The notes beneath the pieces are model-generated. The model ran no database searches, was not told the origin of the DNA, and saw only the letters and a list, made by a program, of their open reading frames with translations. The translations under genes and the position numbers were made by a program. Below, in pieces: positions 15,662-23,959 of a DNA stretch of 37,597 nucleotides (positions within the stretch are counted from its first letter, which is position 1; every line of letters starts with the position of its first letter). Source of the stretch: Clostridia bacterium (lineage in GTDB: Bacteria; Bacillota_A; Clostridia; Oscillospirales; CAG-272); assembly GCA_017632155.1 (NCBI GenBank), contig JAGBRZ010000168.1, positions 1 to 37,597 on the forward strand, in the 5' to 3' direction.

Positions 15662-17020
15662 TTACAGCTTAAAATATTTCTCCATCATATCCTTCTGCTG
15701 ACCCTTCATCGCTTTGAGGATGGTGACGGCTCTTGCGTCGCCGGCGAGGTAGCGGTTCATGTAGTAGCCTTCTGCCTCGCACGCGAGGTCGTGGAGCGGG
15801 AAGTAGTTTTCCATAAGGAACGAGCCGTACTTGATCAGTCGGAAGTCGCCGACAAGGCGGTATTCCTTGCTGATGGTGTCGACCGCGAGGGAGTATTTCT
15901 CCTTGATCGCGTCAATGAGGGCAACTCGCTCGTTCTGCTTTGCAAAAACGATGGTGGAGCAAATGTCGCCGTTGCGGTTGTGCTCGGTGGAGGAGTGGCT
16001 GTCGGTGCTTCCGACGATGGGGTGATCGTAGCCTTGCTCGCGCATCATATAGTAAAACGCCGTCTGGAAACCGTTGTGAGAGAAGATATTTTCGCCGCCA
16101 AGCACTTCAAAGGCATCGAAGGGCTTGTTTTTGTAGACGAATTCGGTGTAATCCTCGGGGAGCTGCATCATCTGGCAGAGCCAATAGGGGTGCGGGAAGA
16201 TGCCAAGTCCGCCCGCCGCCTGCACCTGCTCGTGCGTCCACTCGAGAACTGCGTAGCTGAGGCGTTCTGCTTCGTGCTCGCGCGGAACGCTCTTTGCGCG
16301 CTCGCGGATCATTTCCTTCCATTCCTCAACAGGTATCGGATCGGGCGCGTTGCCGTCGATCGAGCGGTACTTGAGCGCTTGACCCGCCTTCTCCTCGTTT
16401 TTTGAGGGTGTAACGAGGGCGTTTATACTGTATGTGCCGCCAAAATTGACGTAATGCACGTTGTTGAGGGGCAGATGGACTTCCTCGCCCTGAATGATGG
16501 CGAGATCGGTGAGGTCACCGAAGACTGAGATGGCTTCAAGCGAGGGATAGTATCGGTGATGGTCGGAGATGACGGTGAAGTCATAGCCCTTCGCGCGGTA
16601 GTTCGCGGCAACGTTCGCGGGACCCTCCTTGCCGTCCGAACGGCAGGTGTGCATATGCAAGTCGCCGCGGAAGGGAAGTCTGCCCGCCATATCCTCGGCG
16701 AGGCTGTAAACCGAGAGGGTGAATTTCGGCTTCGCCGCGGGGTCTTCGTAGACGTTGATGAAGTGCTCGCCCTCGCCCTCAAAGCGGGCAGAGAAGCGGA
16801 GGCATCCGTCGCAATCAGGCTCGACCGTCAGCTCACTTCTGCCGCTTCTCTCGGGATATACCGAGGGATTCGACTCGCTGACCTTGAATATTCTTACGGT
16901 ATAATTCTTTTCCTGAACAAACTCCGCGTGCAATCCGAGCGGCTGGATCGTGATCTTCTGCTCGCGATCACCGAGGAATACTTTGGGATAAATGTCGTAA
17001 TGATAAAAAATAGGTTTCAT
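15662..17020 (-). CDS. PHP-domain metal-dependent phosphoesterase with N-terminal beta domain
   Basis: Started at ATG 17020, which has AGGAG 7 nt upstream, the protein has 452 residues; the longer frame to 17056 has no such site. The first 110 residues are strand-rich (YTVRIFKVSES, LRFSARFEGEG) and unlike the usual PHP protein. The PHP domain follows with GDLHMHTCRSDG (His122, His124, Asp129), SDHHRY (Asp153, His154), GEEVHLP, FPHPYW and STDSHSS, giving the metal ligands of the amidohydrolase-like PHP fold. Such proteins hydrolyse phosphoesters of nucleotides or small phosphates; the substrate here is unknown. There is no signal peptide, and it has its own perfect promoter. Confidence 0.85.
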   Translation of the reverse strand: MKPIFYHYDIYPKVFLGDREQKITIQPLGLHAEFVQEKNYTVRIFKVSESNPSVYPERSGRSELTVEPDCDGCLRFSARFEGEGEHFINVYEDPAAKPKFTLSVYSLAEDMAGRLPFRGDLHMHTCRSDGKEGPANVAANYRAKGYDFTVISDHHRYYPSLEAISVFGDLTDLAIIQGEEVHLPLNNVHYVNFGGTYSINALVTPSKNEEKAGQALKYRSIDGNAPDPIPVEEWKEMIRERAKSVPREHEAERLSYAVLEWTHEQVQAAGGLGIFPHPYWLCQMMQLPEDYTEFVYKNKPFDAFEVLGGENIFSHNGFQTAFYYMMREQGYDHPIVGSTDSHSSTEHNRNGDICSTIVFAKQNERVALIDAIKEKYSLAVDTISKEYRLVGDFRLIKYGSFLMENYFPLHDLACEAEGYYMNRYLAGDARAVTILKAMKGQQKDMMEKYFKL

Positions 17021-17055
17021 TGACTTTCTCCTTTTCGGGAAGATTTTATGATTCA

Positions 17056-17084
17056 ATTATAGCTTTATTTTTCGCCTTTGTCAA
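17056..17084 (-). promoter_or_regulatory. Promoter of the first PHP gene
   Basis: On the minus strand: TTGACA (17079-17084), 17-nt spacer, TATAAT (17056-17061), perfect consensus. Confidence 0.85.
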
Positions 17085-17135
17085 TAGAATTGAGAAAAAA
17101 GCGGTATAATAAAATAAAAAAAGGGGGAATGTTTG

Positions 17136-17684
17136 GTGGACGGTACGGTGCGCTCGGTGGCGCGGAGGTTGCCTTGGCTCGTTTCGCTGCTGTTTCTCGG
17201 GCTTGCGGTTTCGGGAGTTTCGCGTTTTTTCGAGGGCGTTGTCGGTGAGTTGCCGATGCTTGTGGCGTTCCAACCCCTCCTTCTCGGAATGGCGGGCAAC
17301 GCGGGCACGCAGTCACTTGCTGTCACGATGCGAGGACTCGTAAAGGATGAAAAAAGCCGCCCGAGGATGATTCTTTCCGAAATGCGGATAGCCTTTCTGG
17401 CGGGGCTTGTCATCGGTGCGCTATCATTTTTTGCGATATGGGTCTATCTCTGCCCGATTTTGAAATATTCCTCCGATTTTTCCGCCTCCGCTGCATTTTG
17501 CATTGGAGTTTCAAGCACGATCTCAATGACTGTCTCAGGACTCACGGGAAGCGCGATCCCCATCATTCTTTGTCGCTTTGGAGCCGACCCCGCCGTAGCA
17601 TCGGGTCCGCTCATCACCACCGTCAGCGACCTTTGTGCGCTGATTTGCTATTATTCGATAGCGTGGGCGATGATGTTAAGATAA
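17136..17684 (+). CDS. Stand-alone MgtE/SLC41-type membrane domain (divalent cation transporter)
   Basis: Starting at GTG 17136 (GGGGG 8 nt upstream; a TTG at 17133 is also possible) gives 182 residues. It begins RSVARRLPWL and runs through about five membrane segments with the family signature FQPLLLGMAGNAGTQS and the end motif TTVSDLCALICYY. This is the C-terminal pore domain of MgtE Mg2+ channels. The cytosolic N domain and paired CBS domains that gate full-length MgtE are missing, and upstream sequence shows no trace of them. Two such domains would need to assemble as a dimer to make a pore. Metal choice (Mg2+, Co2+ or other) is open. Confidence 0.8.
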   Translation: MDGTVRSVARRLPWLVSLLFLGLAVSGVSRFFEGVVGELPMLVAFQPLLLGMAGNAGTQSLAVTMRGLVKDEKSRPRMILSEMRIAFLAGLVIGALSFFAIWVYLCPILKYSSDFSASAAFCIGVSSTISMTVSGLTGSAIPIILCRFGADPAVASGPLITTVSDLCALICYYSIAWAMMLR

Positions 17685-17713
17685 AAATCCTGCCCGTTTC
17701 GGACAGGATTTTT
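17683..17713. terminator. Bidirectional terminator between the MgtE-like and second PHP genes
   Basis: aaaaatcctg / caggattttt stem with an inner cc/gg pair and gttt loop. Confidence 0.85.
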
Positions 17714-17716
17714 GGT

Positions 17717-18649
17717 TTATTGATTGCTTTTTTCAATATTGATACACTCCTCAATCACTGCATCTCGATCGGGGTTGAGGGTTCTTGTTTTGATCTCCCG
17801 GAAGAAGAATTCTTGCGTGCCGCAGGAGCATTCGGGGACGTAGAACTGGCTTTCCTCAGGTTTTTCGAAGCTTGAATAATAGCCGCCGCAGAGTCCGTCG
17901 TGGTCACTGCCGCCGGAAATGAAGAGATTGTGCTCTTTCGCGATCTTCAATGCCTCAAGTCGCTCCTCGGGAGTCAGCAGATGATGCCATACCTCAAGTC
18001 CCGAAAGTCCCATTTCTATAAGCTCGGGAATTGCGTGGAGCTGACGGTGCGGATGCGCGACAACGGCAAAACCACCCGCGTCGCGGATAAGGCGGAGCAT
18101 TTGGTCGATCGGCTTGAATTCGTAAGGCGGCTTAACTTCGCTGCGGCGTTTGCCGTAAACTGTGTGGAAGAAATTCATATAATCAAGGTCGGTGGCGAGC
18201 CCCTTTGCCTTCATCGTTTCAAAAACGTGATTGTTGCAGAGCCAAGTGACACCCTTGTTATAGTCAAGAACTTCCTCCCACTCGATGCCGTGGATGAGTC
18301 CCTCGGATAGACCGCGTTCAAAGAGGATGCGCGTCTGTTCAGCCTCGCAAAAGCTCCGATCGGCGAGATATTCCTTCATTTCGGGGTATTCGGGATCAAA
18401 ATCAAAACCGACGATGTGGAAATTTATCCGTCGCTTGCGCCAAGGGGAAGAGAACTCGCATCCGAAGATGAAATCAAGTCCCGACGCTTCGCATTCGCGG
18501 CGCATATCGGCATTGCCCGTGGTCGTATCGTGATCTGTCAGCGCAAGCGCACGGTAGCCCTCGTCTTTGGCAATTCTGACAAGCCCTGCGGGCGTGTAAA
18601 CGCCGTCCGAATGGGTGGAATGAAGATGGAGATTTGCAAATTGTTTCAT
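17717..18649 (-). CDS. PHP-domain phosphoesterase (RNase AM/TrpH-like)
   Basis: The 310-residue protein begins directly with the first PHP motif, HLHSTHSDG (residues 7-15), followed by LTDHDT, the metal-bridging Glu in GCEFSS, AHPHRQ and SGGSDHDG near residue 250. The layout matches the YciV/TrpH group, whose studied members remove phosphate from nucleoside 3',5'-bisphosphates and trim RNA 5' ends; substrate transfer to this protein is an inference. It is cytoplasmic. GAGGTAAT before the ATG fits. It is transcribed from a promoter that interlocks with the divergent promoter of the YhhN-like gene. Confidence 0.85.
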   Translation of the reverse strand: MKQFANLHLHSTHSDGVYTPAGLVRIAKDEGYRALALTDHDTTTGNADMRRECEASGLDFIFGCEFSSPWRKRRINFHIVGFDFDPEYPEMKEYLADRSFCEAEQTRILFERGLSEGLIHGIEWEEVLDYNKGVTWLCNNHVFETMKAKGLATDLDYMNFFHTVYGKRRSEVKPPYEFKPIDQMLRLIRDAGGFAVVAHPHRQLHAIPELIEMGLSGLEVWHHLLTPEERLEALKIAKEHNLFISGGSDHDGLCGGYYSSFEKPEESQFYVPECSCGTQEFFFREIKTRTLNPDRDAVIEECINIEKSNQ

Positions 18650-18668
18650 ATTATTACCTCGGTAATAC

Positions 18669-18697
18669 TTGACAAATTGAATTTATAATGCTATTAT
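18669..18697 (+). promoter_or_regulatory. Promoter of the YhhN-family gene
   Basis: TTGACA (18669-18674), 17-nt spacer, TATTAT (18692-18697). Its -10 overlaps the -10 of the leftward promoter. Confidence 0.75.
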
Positions 18698-18721
18698 ATA
18701 ATAAAAGATTCAATAAGTCAA
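18693..18721 (-). promoter_or_regulatory. Promoter of the second PHP gene
   Basis: On the minus strand: TTGACT (18716-18721), 17-nt spacer, TATAAT (18693-18698). Confidence 0.75.
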
Positions 18722-18737
18722 TAGAAAGAGGCAAAAA

Positions 18738-19412
18738 ATGAGTGGGAATACGTCGGCATTGTTTTTGAATATACTGATTATTTCCGCGATATTTGTCTTG
18801 AATTATTTCTATCAAAAGAACAATTTTGTCTTTTCACTGAAATGCATATGCAGCGCGGCATTTGCGTTGCTCGGCGTCATTAATCTTTTGTTCGCGATTG
18901 TGGAATCTCAAGAGGATCCGGAATTCTTTGTCCTGATGTCGGTGGCGCTTGTGTTTGCTATGCTCGGTGATGTTTTCATCAATAAGAGCTTTGCTATGGG
19001 CGCGGGATTTTTTGCCCTTGGGCACGTAGGATTTGCCGTTGCATATTCATTTTTGCAAGGATTCGACCCGCGTGACGTCATCATAGTCGGCATCATCTTT
19101 TTGGCAACCGCCGCATTTCTTCTTTTTGCACCCTGCGTTAATTTCGGATCGAAAAAAATCAAATGGATATGCCTTGCGTACTCATTTATCATTTCGATAA
19201 TGCTCGGAAAGGCGATGGCAAATCTGATCTGTCAGGTGAATGCAGTGAACGCGCTTATTTCGGCGGGTAGCTTATTGTTTTTCTTTTCGGATCTGATGCT
19301 TGTTTTGAATTGGTTTGTAGGTGTCGGACGGTGGGCAGGCAACGCTTGTATGGGAACCTATTATCCTGCGCTTTGCATCCTTGCGTTTTCAATGTATTTT
19401 AAAGCTTTTTGA
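18738..19412 (+). CDS. YhhN/TMEM86-family membrane protein (lysoplasmalogenase-like)
   Basis: The 224-residue protein has about eight hydrophobic helices. Two family signatures are present: the LGDVF...MGAGFFALGHVGFAVAY block (residues about 74-105) and the GSLLFFFSDLMLVLNW block (about 174-189), which carry the conserved acidic and His residues of the YhhN family. Characterised members hydrolyse lysoplasmalogen in the membrane, which would make sense in an anaerobe with plasmalogens; bacterial YhhN activity here is unproven. GAGG lies upstream of the ATG. It is separated by 29 nt from the ketopantoate reductase-like gene, and I see no terminator between. Confidence 0.8.
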   Translation: MSGNTSALFLNILIISAIFVLNYFYQKNNFVFSLKCICSAAFALLGVINLLFAIVESQEDPEFFVLMSVALVFAMLGDVFINKSFAMGAGFFALGHVGFAVAYSFLQGFDPRDVIIVGIIFLATAAFLLFAPCVNFGSKKIKWICLAYSFIISIMLGKAMANLICQVNAVNALISAGSLLFFFSDLMLVLNWFVGVGRWAGNACMGTYYPALCILAFSMYFKAF

Positions 19413-19441
19413 ATGAAAATTTATTTTTGTGAGGTATAAAA

Positions 19442-20458
19442 ATGGGCAGAAATGCAATTTACGGCGCGGGCTCGCTCGGAACTGTGCTTGGCGCTTACAT
19501 AACGAAGAACGGTGGACAGATCGATCTGATCAACCGCAACAAGGCTCACGTTGAAGCTCTGCGTGAAAAGGGCGCGCGCATTACGGGCACAATTGAGATG
19601 ACCGTTCCCGTAACCGCGTACACTCCCGACGAGATGAGCGGAACTTATGATATTATCCTTCTTATGACCAAACAGCTTTTCAATAAGGAAGTTGTTACTC
19701 AGCTTAAAGACTACCTCGCCGAGGACGGCGTTATCGTCACTCTGCAAAACGGTCTGCCCGAGCCGGGCATCGCCGAGATCGTTGGCTCAAACCGCACCGT
19801 GGGATGCGTTGTTGAGTGGGGAGCGACTCTTTCTGCTCCCGGCGAATGCACGCTGACGAGCGATCCCGCGTCGCTTTCCTTCCATATGGGCAAGATGGAG
19901 GGCATTTCTGACGAGCAGTTCAAAAAGGTTAAGGATCTGCTCCAGCTGATGTGTCCCGTTCACGAGGAAGAAAATCTCATCGGCGCACGTTGGTCGAAGC
20001 TTCTCATCAACGCTACCTTCTCGGGACTCGGCACGGTTGTCGGCGGAGTTTTCGGCGACGTTTCCGAAAATAAGGCGGCGGCAAAGGTTGCCGTTCGTTG
20101 TATGAAGGAGTGCATCGACGTCGGTCACGCCGCGGGCGCGGAATTTGCACCCGTTCAGGGCAAGAATATTACGGCACTTTTCTACTACAAGAACGCCATC
20201 AAGCGCGCGTTTGCGACCTTCCTTATTCCAATAGCAATGAAGAAGCACCGCGCCATCGAGCCATCGATGCTTCAAGACCTCAAAAAGGGCAAGCCCTGCG
20301 AGATCGATGCCATCAACGGCATCGTCTGCGAGTGGGGACGCAAGTGCGGAGTCAAGACTCCCATCAACGATAAGATCGTCGAGATCATCAAAAAATGCGA
20401 GGCGGGCGAGCTGACCCCCGACGCCGCAAACATCAAGCTTTTTGACGGAATTTTATAA
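19442..20458 (+). CDS. Ketopantoate reductase-family oxidoreductase (PanE/ApbA-like)
   Basis: The 338-residue protein starts with the Rossmann loop YGAGSLGT (7-14) and Arg/Asn (NRN) at the end of strand 2, typical of NADPH binding. Family landmarks follow: MTKQ near residue 79, LQNGLPE, the catalytic-Lys region ARWSKLLINA near 176-185, and a substrate-binding segment DLKKGKPCEIDAINGIV near 280. PanE reduces 2-dehydropantoate to pantoate in CoA synthesis, but the family also contains reductases for other 2-keto acids. The next gene, 2 nt downstream, is sialidase-like, so a role outside pantothenate synthesis is likely. Confidence 0.8.
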   Translation: MGRNAIYGAGSLGTVLGAYITKNGGQIDLINRNKAHVEALREKGARITGTIEMTVPVTAYTPDEMSGTYDIILLMTKQLFNKEVVTQLKDYLAEDGVIVTLQNGLPEPGIAEIVGSNRTVGCVVEWGATLSAPGECTLTSDPASLSFHMGKMEGISDEQFKKVKDLLQLMCPVHEEENLIGARWSKLLINATFSGLGTVVGGVFGDVSENKAAAKVAVRCMKECIDVGHAAGAEFAPVQGKNITALFYYKNAIKRAFATFLIPIAMKKHRAIEPSMLQDLKKGKPCEIDAINGIVCEWGRKCGVKTPINDKIVEIIKKCEAGELTPDAANIKLFDGIL

Positions 20459-20460
20459 AT

Positions 20461-21669
20461 ATGAATAGATTTCAAATTGATATCAGCGAGCCGAGAGTTG
20501 TTGCACAGGGCAAGAACACCGGCTGGGGCAACTATCAGTTCCCCGAAATATGCTTCACCAAAAACGGCTCGGTTTACGCGACCTGGGCAATGCGCCCCGA
20601 TGACGTCGAGGCTTATGAGGGCAAGACCTACGGTGAGGCGGTGTCCGACGATCTCGGTCTGACTTGGCGCGAGCCCAACGAGGGGGATATACTCACTTGG
20701 GGCATTCCGCTGAAGGACGGCAAGCTTTTCAAGGGCTTTCAGCGTCAGTATGCTTTTGCAAGCGATTATATAAAAAATTACACTCCACTGGCAATCCACA
20801 AGGGAAGAAAATATCATTTCCTTGAGGATATAAAGGAATACGAGTCAACTCTCGAGGGAGTTATGCGCGATCCCGATACGGGTGAAGAAAGCTTGTTCCC
20901 CATCGATCTGAAATGGAAAAATCTTTCCCTGATCGAGTATGCGGACGGAAGATTATTACCCACGGCTTATATGATGGCGGTCTGCGGTGCCGCACCGAGA
21001 ATCCTGCGACTTTCAGACGGTCTGTATTTTGCCACTTACCATTGGAGCTTTGATATAAACGCGAAGTCGCGCGCGGATATAATTGATCCATACCTTGATT
21101 ACAGCGTGTTCGTCTTCCGTTCTGCGGATGAAGCGAAGACTTGGGAGTGCATCTCTCAAATAACGCCCGACGGGGACGTTCACAGAACCGATGACGGATA
21201 TGAGGGCTTTTGCGAGCCTCAGCTTGAGCTGATGGAGGATGGCTCTGTTGCGGTGCTTATGAGAAGCGGATCACCGAGAGGCCCGCACGACCCAAAGCGT
21301 TACCCTTCCTATATTGCGCACTCAACGGATAATTGCCGCACTTGGTCAAAGCCCGAGGTCTTTGACGAGATTGGCGTGCTTCCGCAGATAACAAGACTCG
21401 GTTGCGGGGTGACTCTTGCCACCTACGGCAGACCCATAATCTATCTTAAGGCGACCGATGATCCCTCGGGCAAAGAATGGGCAGAGCATATTGAAATCGG
21501 GCTCTCTCCCTCCTCGCACGATAGATCCTGCTGCTACACCCGTCTTCTTCCGATAGACGATCACAGCGCGCTTTTGATCTACTCGGATTTTAATTATCCC
21601 GATAAGATCAGCGGCGAACCGAAAAAATCAGTACTCGTCAGAAAAATAACTGTCAAAGCAAATGATTAA
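20461..21669 (+). CDS. Sialidase-like beta-propeller protein (BNR/Asp-box), cytoplasmic
   Basis: The 402-residue protein shows Asp-box motifs of six-bladed sialidase propellers: SDDLGLTW (62-69), a degenerate copy SADEAKTW, and STDNCRTW near residue 285. FCEPQLELMEDGSVAVLMR is the typical acidic Glu-containing strand pair. No signal peptide or anchor exists, so it must act inside the cell, unlike secreted GH33 sialidases. The N-terminal RIP/FRIP-like arginine motif of true sialidases is not evident. The substrate is unknown, and a related family of propeller hydrolases is equally possible. Its start overlaps the tail of the previous gene unit without a clear Shine-Dalgarno, so translational coupling is likely. 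Confidence 0.65.
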   Translation: MNRFQIDISEPRVVAQGKNTGWGNYQFPEICFTKNGSVYATWAMRPDDVEAYEGKTYGEAVSDDLGLTWREPNEGDILTWGIPLKDGKLFKGFQRQYAFASDYIKNYTPLAIHKGRKYHFLEDIKEYESTLEGVMRDPDTGEESLFPIDLKWKNLSLIEYADGRLLPTAYMMAVCGAAPRILRLSDGLYFATYHWSFDINAKSRADIIDPYLDYSVFVFRSADEAKTWECISQITPDGDVHRTDDGYEGFCEPQLELMEDGSVAVLMRSGSPRGPHDPKRYPSYIAHSTDNCRTWSKPEVFDEIGVLPQITRLGCGVTLATYGRPIIYLKATDDPSGKEWAEHIEIGLSPSSHDRSCCYTRLLPIDDHSALLIYSDFNYPDKISGEPKKSVLVRKITVKAND

Positions 21670-21693
21670 CAACATAGAAAAGAGGAAAATGAA

Positions 21694-22671
21694 ATGATTC
21701 CAAAGACAAAGCACACTCTCCGCTTCCACGAGGACGGCTCGTTCCGTATTCTTATGGTTTCGGATCTTCAGGACAAGCTCGAATATGATCCCAGAACCCT
21801 TGCGGGATTTGATGCGATAGTTGAGGCGGCAAAGCCCGATCTCGTTATTCTCGGCGGTGACAACGTTGACGGCAGATATCTCAAGCCATACGATGAATTT
21901 ATTAAATATATGGATATCTTCACCGCACCGCTTGAGAAGAGAGGCATCCCGTGGATGCATGTTTTCGGCAACCACGATTATGACGTTGACGTTCCGGGCA
22001 TCGAAATGCAGAAGGTTTACGAATCTTATCCCCATTGTGTATCCTCTCACAGCGAGGGCATCCCCGGCATCACCAACTATATGGTCCCGATCCTCGCGCA
22101 CGATTCCGACCGTGTTGAGTACGCTGTCTATGCCTTTGACTCACAGTACAAGGACAGAACAAGACGCCCCGGTGTAAGTCATAACGATCTGTTGCTACCC
22201 AACCGCGAGCCCTTCTACAAAAAGTGGGAACCCATTTATTTTGAACAGCAGATGTGGTATTGGAATCTCTCAAAGGAGCTTGAGGCACAGGAGGGACACA
22301 CCGTTCGCGCAATGGCGGTAATGCACGTGCCTCCGCACGAGATCATGATGGCTGTCAACAACCCCGAAGAAACGGGTTATACCGGCACGGATGACGAAAA
22401 ATTCCAGTGCCCCATGATCAACTCGGGCGTATTCTCGACAATGCTCGAGCGCGGCGACGTTGAGATAATCGCGGCGGGTCACTTGCATAAGAATATCTCC
22501 GACGGCGTTTACGGTGGCATCAGATTCACCCTTGATGCTTGCGGCGGATTTGCTATCGGCGGAGTTGACACTCGCCGCGGCGGACGAATCTTCGATATCC
22601 GCAATGACGGAACCCACGAAACACATATGATCTACGCCAAGGATTATATTGATGTCAGTAAACCCGAATAA
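21694..22671 (+). CDS. Calcineurin-like metallophosphoesterase
   Basis: The 325-residue cytoplasmic protein has the metallophosphoesterase signature in order: SDLQD (23-27), GGDNVDG (54-60), FGNHDYD (91-97), AVMHVPPHE (about 210) and AAGHLHKN (about 265). The first motif is D-x-Q instead of the usual D-x-H, a variation known in some members. It removes phosphate from an unidentified phosphomonoester or diester. GAGG precedes the ATG by a normal distance, and the gene lies 24 nt after the sialidase-like gene; a terminator follows. Together with the PanE-like and sialidase-like genes it may process a phosphorylated sugar acid, which is speculation. Confidence 0.85.
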   Translation: MIPKTKHTLRFHEDGSFRILMVSDLQDKLEYDPRTLAGFDAIVEAAKPDLVILGGDNVDGRYLKPYDEFIKYMDIFTAPLEKRGIPWMHVFGNHDYDVDVPGIEMQKVYESYPHCVSSHSEGIPGITNYMVPILAHDSDRVEYAVYAFDSQYKDRTRRPGVSHNDLLLPNREPFYKKWEPIYFEQQMWYWNLSKELEAQEGHTVRAMAVMHVPPHEIMMAVNNPEETGYTGTDDEKFQCPMINSGVFSTMLERGDVEIIAAGHLHKNISDGVYGGIRFTLDACGGFAIGGVDTRRGGRIFDIRNDGTHETHMIYAKDYIDVSKPE

Positions 22672-22675
22672 TTTC

Positions 22676-22701
22676 AAAAGGACTGCCCCAGCAGTCCTTT
22701 T
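22676..22701 (+). terminator. Terminator of the PanE-like/sialidase-like/phosphoesterase operon
   Basis: Perfect 11-bp stem aaaaggactgc-ccca-gcagtcctttt, then tatt. Confidence 0.9.
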
Positions 22702-22745
22702 TATTGCAGATGAAACAAAATTTGAATATATTTTTGAAATTTGTA

Positions 22746-22774
22746 TTGACAGATTGTTAAAATCATGATATAAT
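22746..22774 (+). promoter_or_regulatory. Promoter of the short secreted protein gene
   Basis: TTGACA (22746-22751), 17-nt spacer, TATAAT (22769-22774), perfect consensus. Confidence 0.85.
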
Positions 22775-22817
22775 AAATCAACTATAATGGCTGAATGCCA
22801 CAAAAAAGGAGAAAACT

Positions 22818-23867
22818 ATGAAAAAGATCATTACAAGATCGCTCTGCGCACTTCTTATGCTCGCAATGCTCGTTCCCATGATGAGTGTTATGGCAAGCGC
22901 AGCGGACCTCACAAATCTCTATGACGCATCCAAGGCTGTGTGCGGAACACCTAATAGCGCTCAGAGAGATACCGCACCCACCTACAACGCAAACTACTAC
23001 TGCTCCGAGCCGATCTACGTTAAGGAAGGCGACGTTATCACCGTAGGTCCCGTACATGTGGATCAGGGTTACTACTTCACAACCTACAAGGCAGACGGTT
23101 CCGTTCACACCAAGCAGGTAAAGTACGCTGACTGCGTAGAGCTCGAAGTTATTAAGGCTAACTCCGTTATCGTTAAGTGGACCGTTCCCGCAGGCGTTGA
23201 CAGCTTCAGAATGGCTACCTCCCAGATGTTCGTTGATAACACCCTTATCACCAAGAACCAGGAATTCGGCAAGGCTGACTACATCGCTTTCATGGAAAAG
23301 GCAGGCGCTGATGTTTCTTACTTCACCGGCGTAAACGCAACCGGACTTGTAAACCTTTTCCCCACTTCAGACAGCACCTTTGCAGGCAGAGGCTCGACCT
23401 CCGGCGACATTGCTGACGCTAAGTATAAGACTTGCGATTACATCCCCGTTAAGGAAGGCGACGTTATCTACTTCGGCGCAGCTGCATCCGCTCAGAGCTA
23501 TCAGATCGTTCTCTATGATGCAGACAAGAAGCCTACCACTCACGGCAACTACAAGTATATGGTAAACGTTGACTCCATCGACGATACTCACGTTATCTAC
23601 TCGTACAGAATTCGTCCCGGTAGCGCATACGTTCGTTTCGTGGCTCCTACCGACGTTTACGAGGCAGGCAAGCAGCTCGTTACCGTCAACCAGCCTTTCA
23701 CCGCTGAGGGTTACAACAATTTCTTCAATCCTCCCGCAGTGACCGAGCCCGAGGTTACCGAGCCCGTAACTCCTCCCACCACCGGTGACTCCTCTCTCGT
23801 ATTCGCCGCTATCGCGATTATCTCCCTCATCGGAGTTGCAACCGTTGCAAAGAGAAGAGAAAACTAA
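22818..23867 (+). CDS. Secreted, membrane- or wall-anchored protein with two beta-domain repeats and TTGD-type tail
   Basis: The 349-residue precursor has a signal peptide cleaved after ASA (residue 28). Two related units follow: TNLYDASKA...YVKEGDVITVGPVHVDQGYY (about 31-155) and VNLFPTSDS...PVKEGDVIYFGAAASAQSYQ (about 175-295). Each has the V-x-EGDVI turn and a later ITKNQEF/VTVNQPF segment. A Pro/Thr/Glu linker leads to PPTTGDSSL, a hydrophobic helix and a KRREN tail, a layout like LPxTG sorting signals but without LPxTG. The two units match the N-terminal half of the SGNH hydrolases downstream. It may bind carbohydrate, but that is unproven. Confidence 0.75.
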   Translation: MKKIITRSLCALLMLAMLVPMMSVMASAADLTNLYDASKAVCGTPNSAQRDTAPTYNANYYCSEPIYVKEGDVITVGPVHVDQGYYFTTYKADGSVHTKQVKYADCVELEVIKANSVIVKWTVPAGVDSFRMATSQMFVDNTLITKNQEFGKADYIAFMEKAGADVSYFTGVNATGLVNLFPTSDSTFAGRGSTSGDIADAKYKTCDYIPVKEGDVIYFGAAASAQSYQIVLYDADKKPTTHGNYKYMVNVDSIDDTHVIYSYRIRPGSAYVRFVAPTDVYEAGKQLVTVNQPFTAEGYNNFFNPPAVTEPEVTEPVTPPTTGDSSLVFAAIAIISLIGVATVAKRREN

Positions 23868-23870
23868 TAT

Positions 23871-23896
23871 AAAAAGACCGCTTCGGCGGTCTTTTT
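23871..23896 (+). terminator. Terminator of the short secreted protein gene
   Basis: aaaaagaccgc-ttcg-gcggtcttttt, an 11-bp stem closed by a UUCG tetraloop. Confidence 0.9.
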
Positions 23897-23898
23897 TA

Positions 23899-23927
23899 TT
23901 GACAAAAAATTTTTTTCGTGGTATAAT
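23899..23927 (+). promoter_or_regulatory. Promoter of the first SGNH hydrolase gene
   Basis: TTGACA (23899-23904), 17-nt spacer ending tcgtgg, TATAAT (23922-23927). The spacer end, -10 and following bases are shared with the promoter at 26003-26031. Confidence 0.85.
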
Positions 23928-23959
23928 AAAACTATCCAAAATAAGCAAAGGAGCAGACA

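Noticed and set aside
17136..17684. MgtE gene broken by a frameshift
   Set aside because: I looked for CBS-domain remnants upstream, but that space holds the divergent PHP promoter. The domain is complete and has a ribosome binding site, so a stand-alone gene is more likely.
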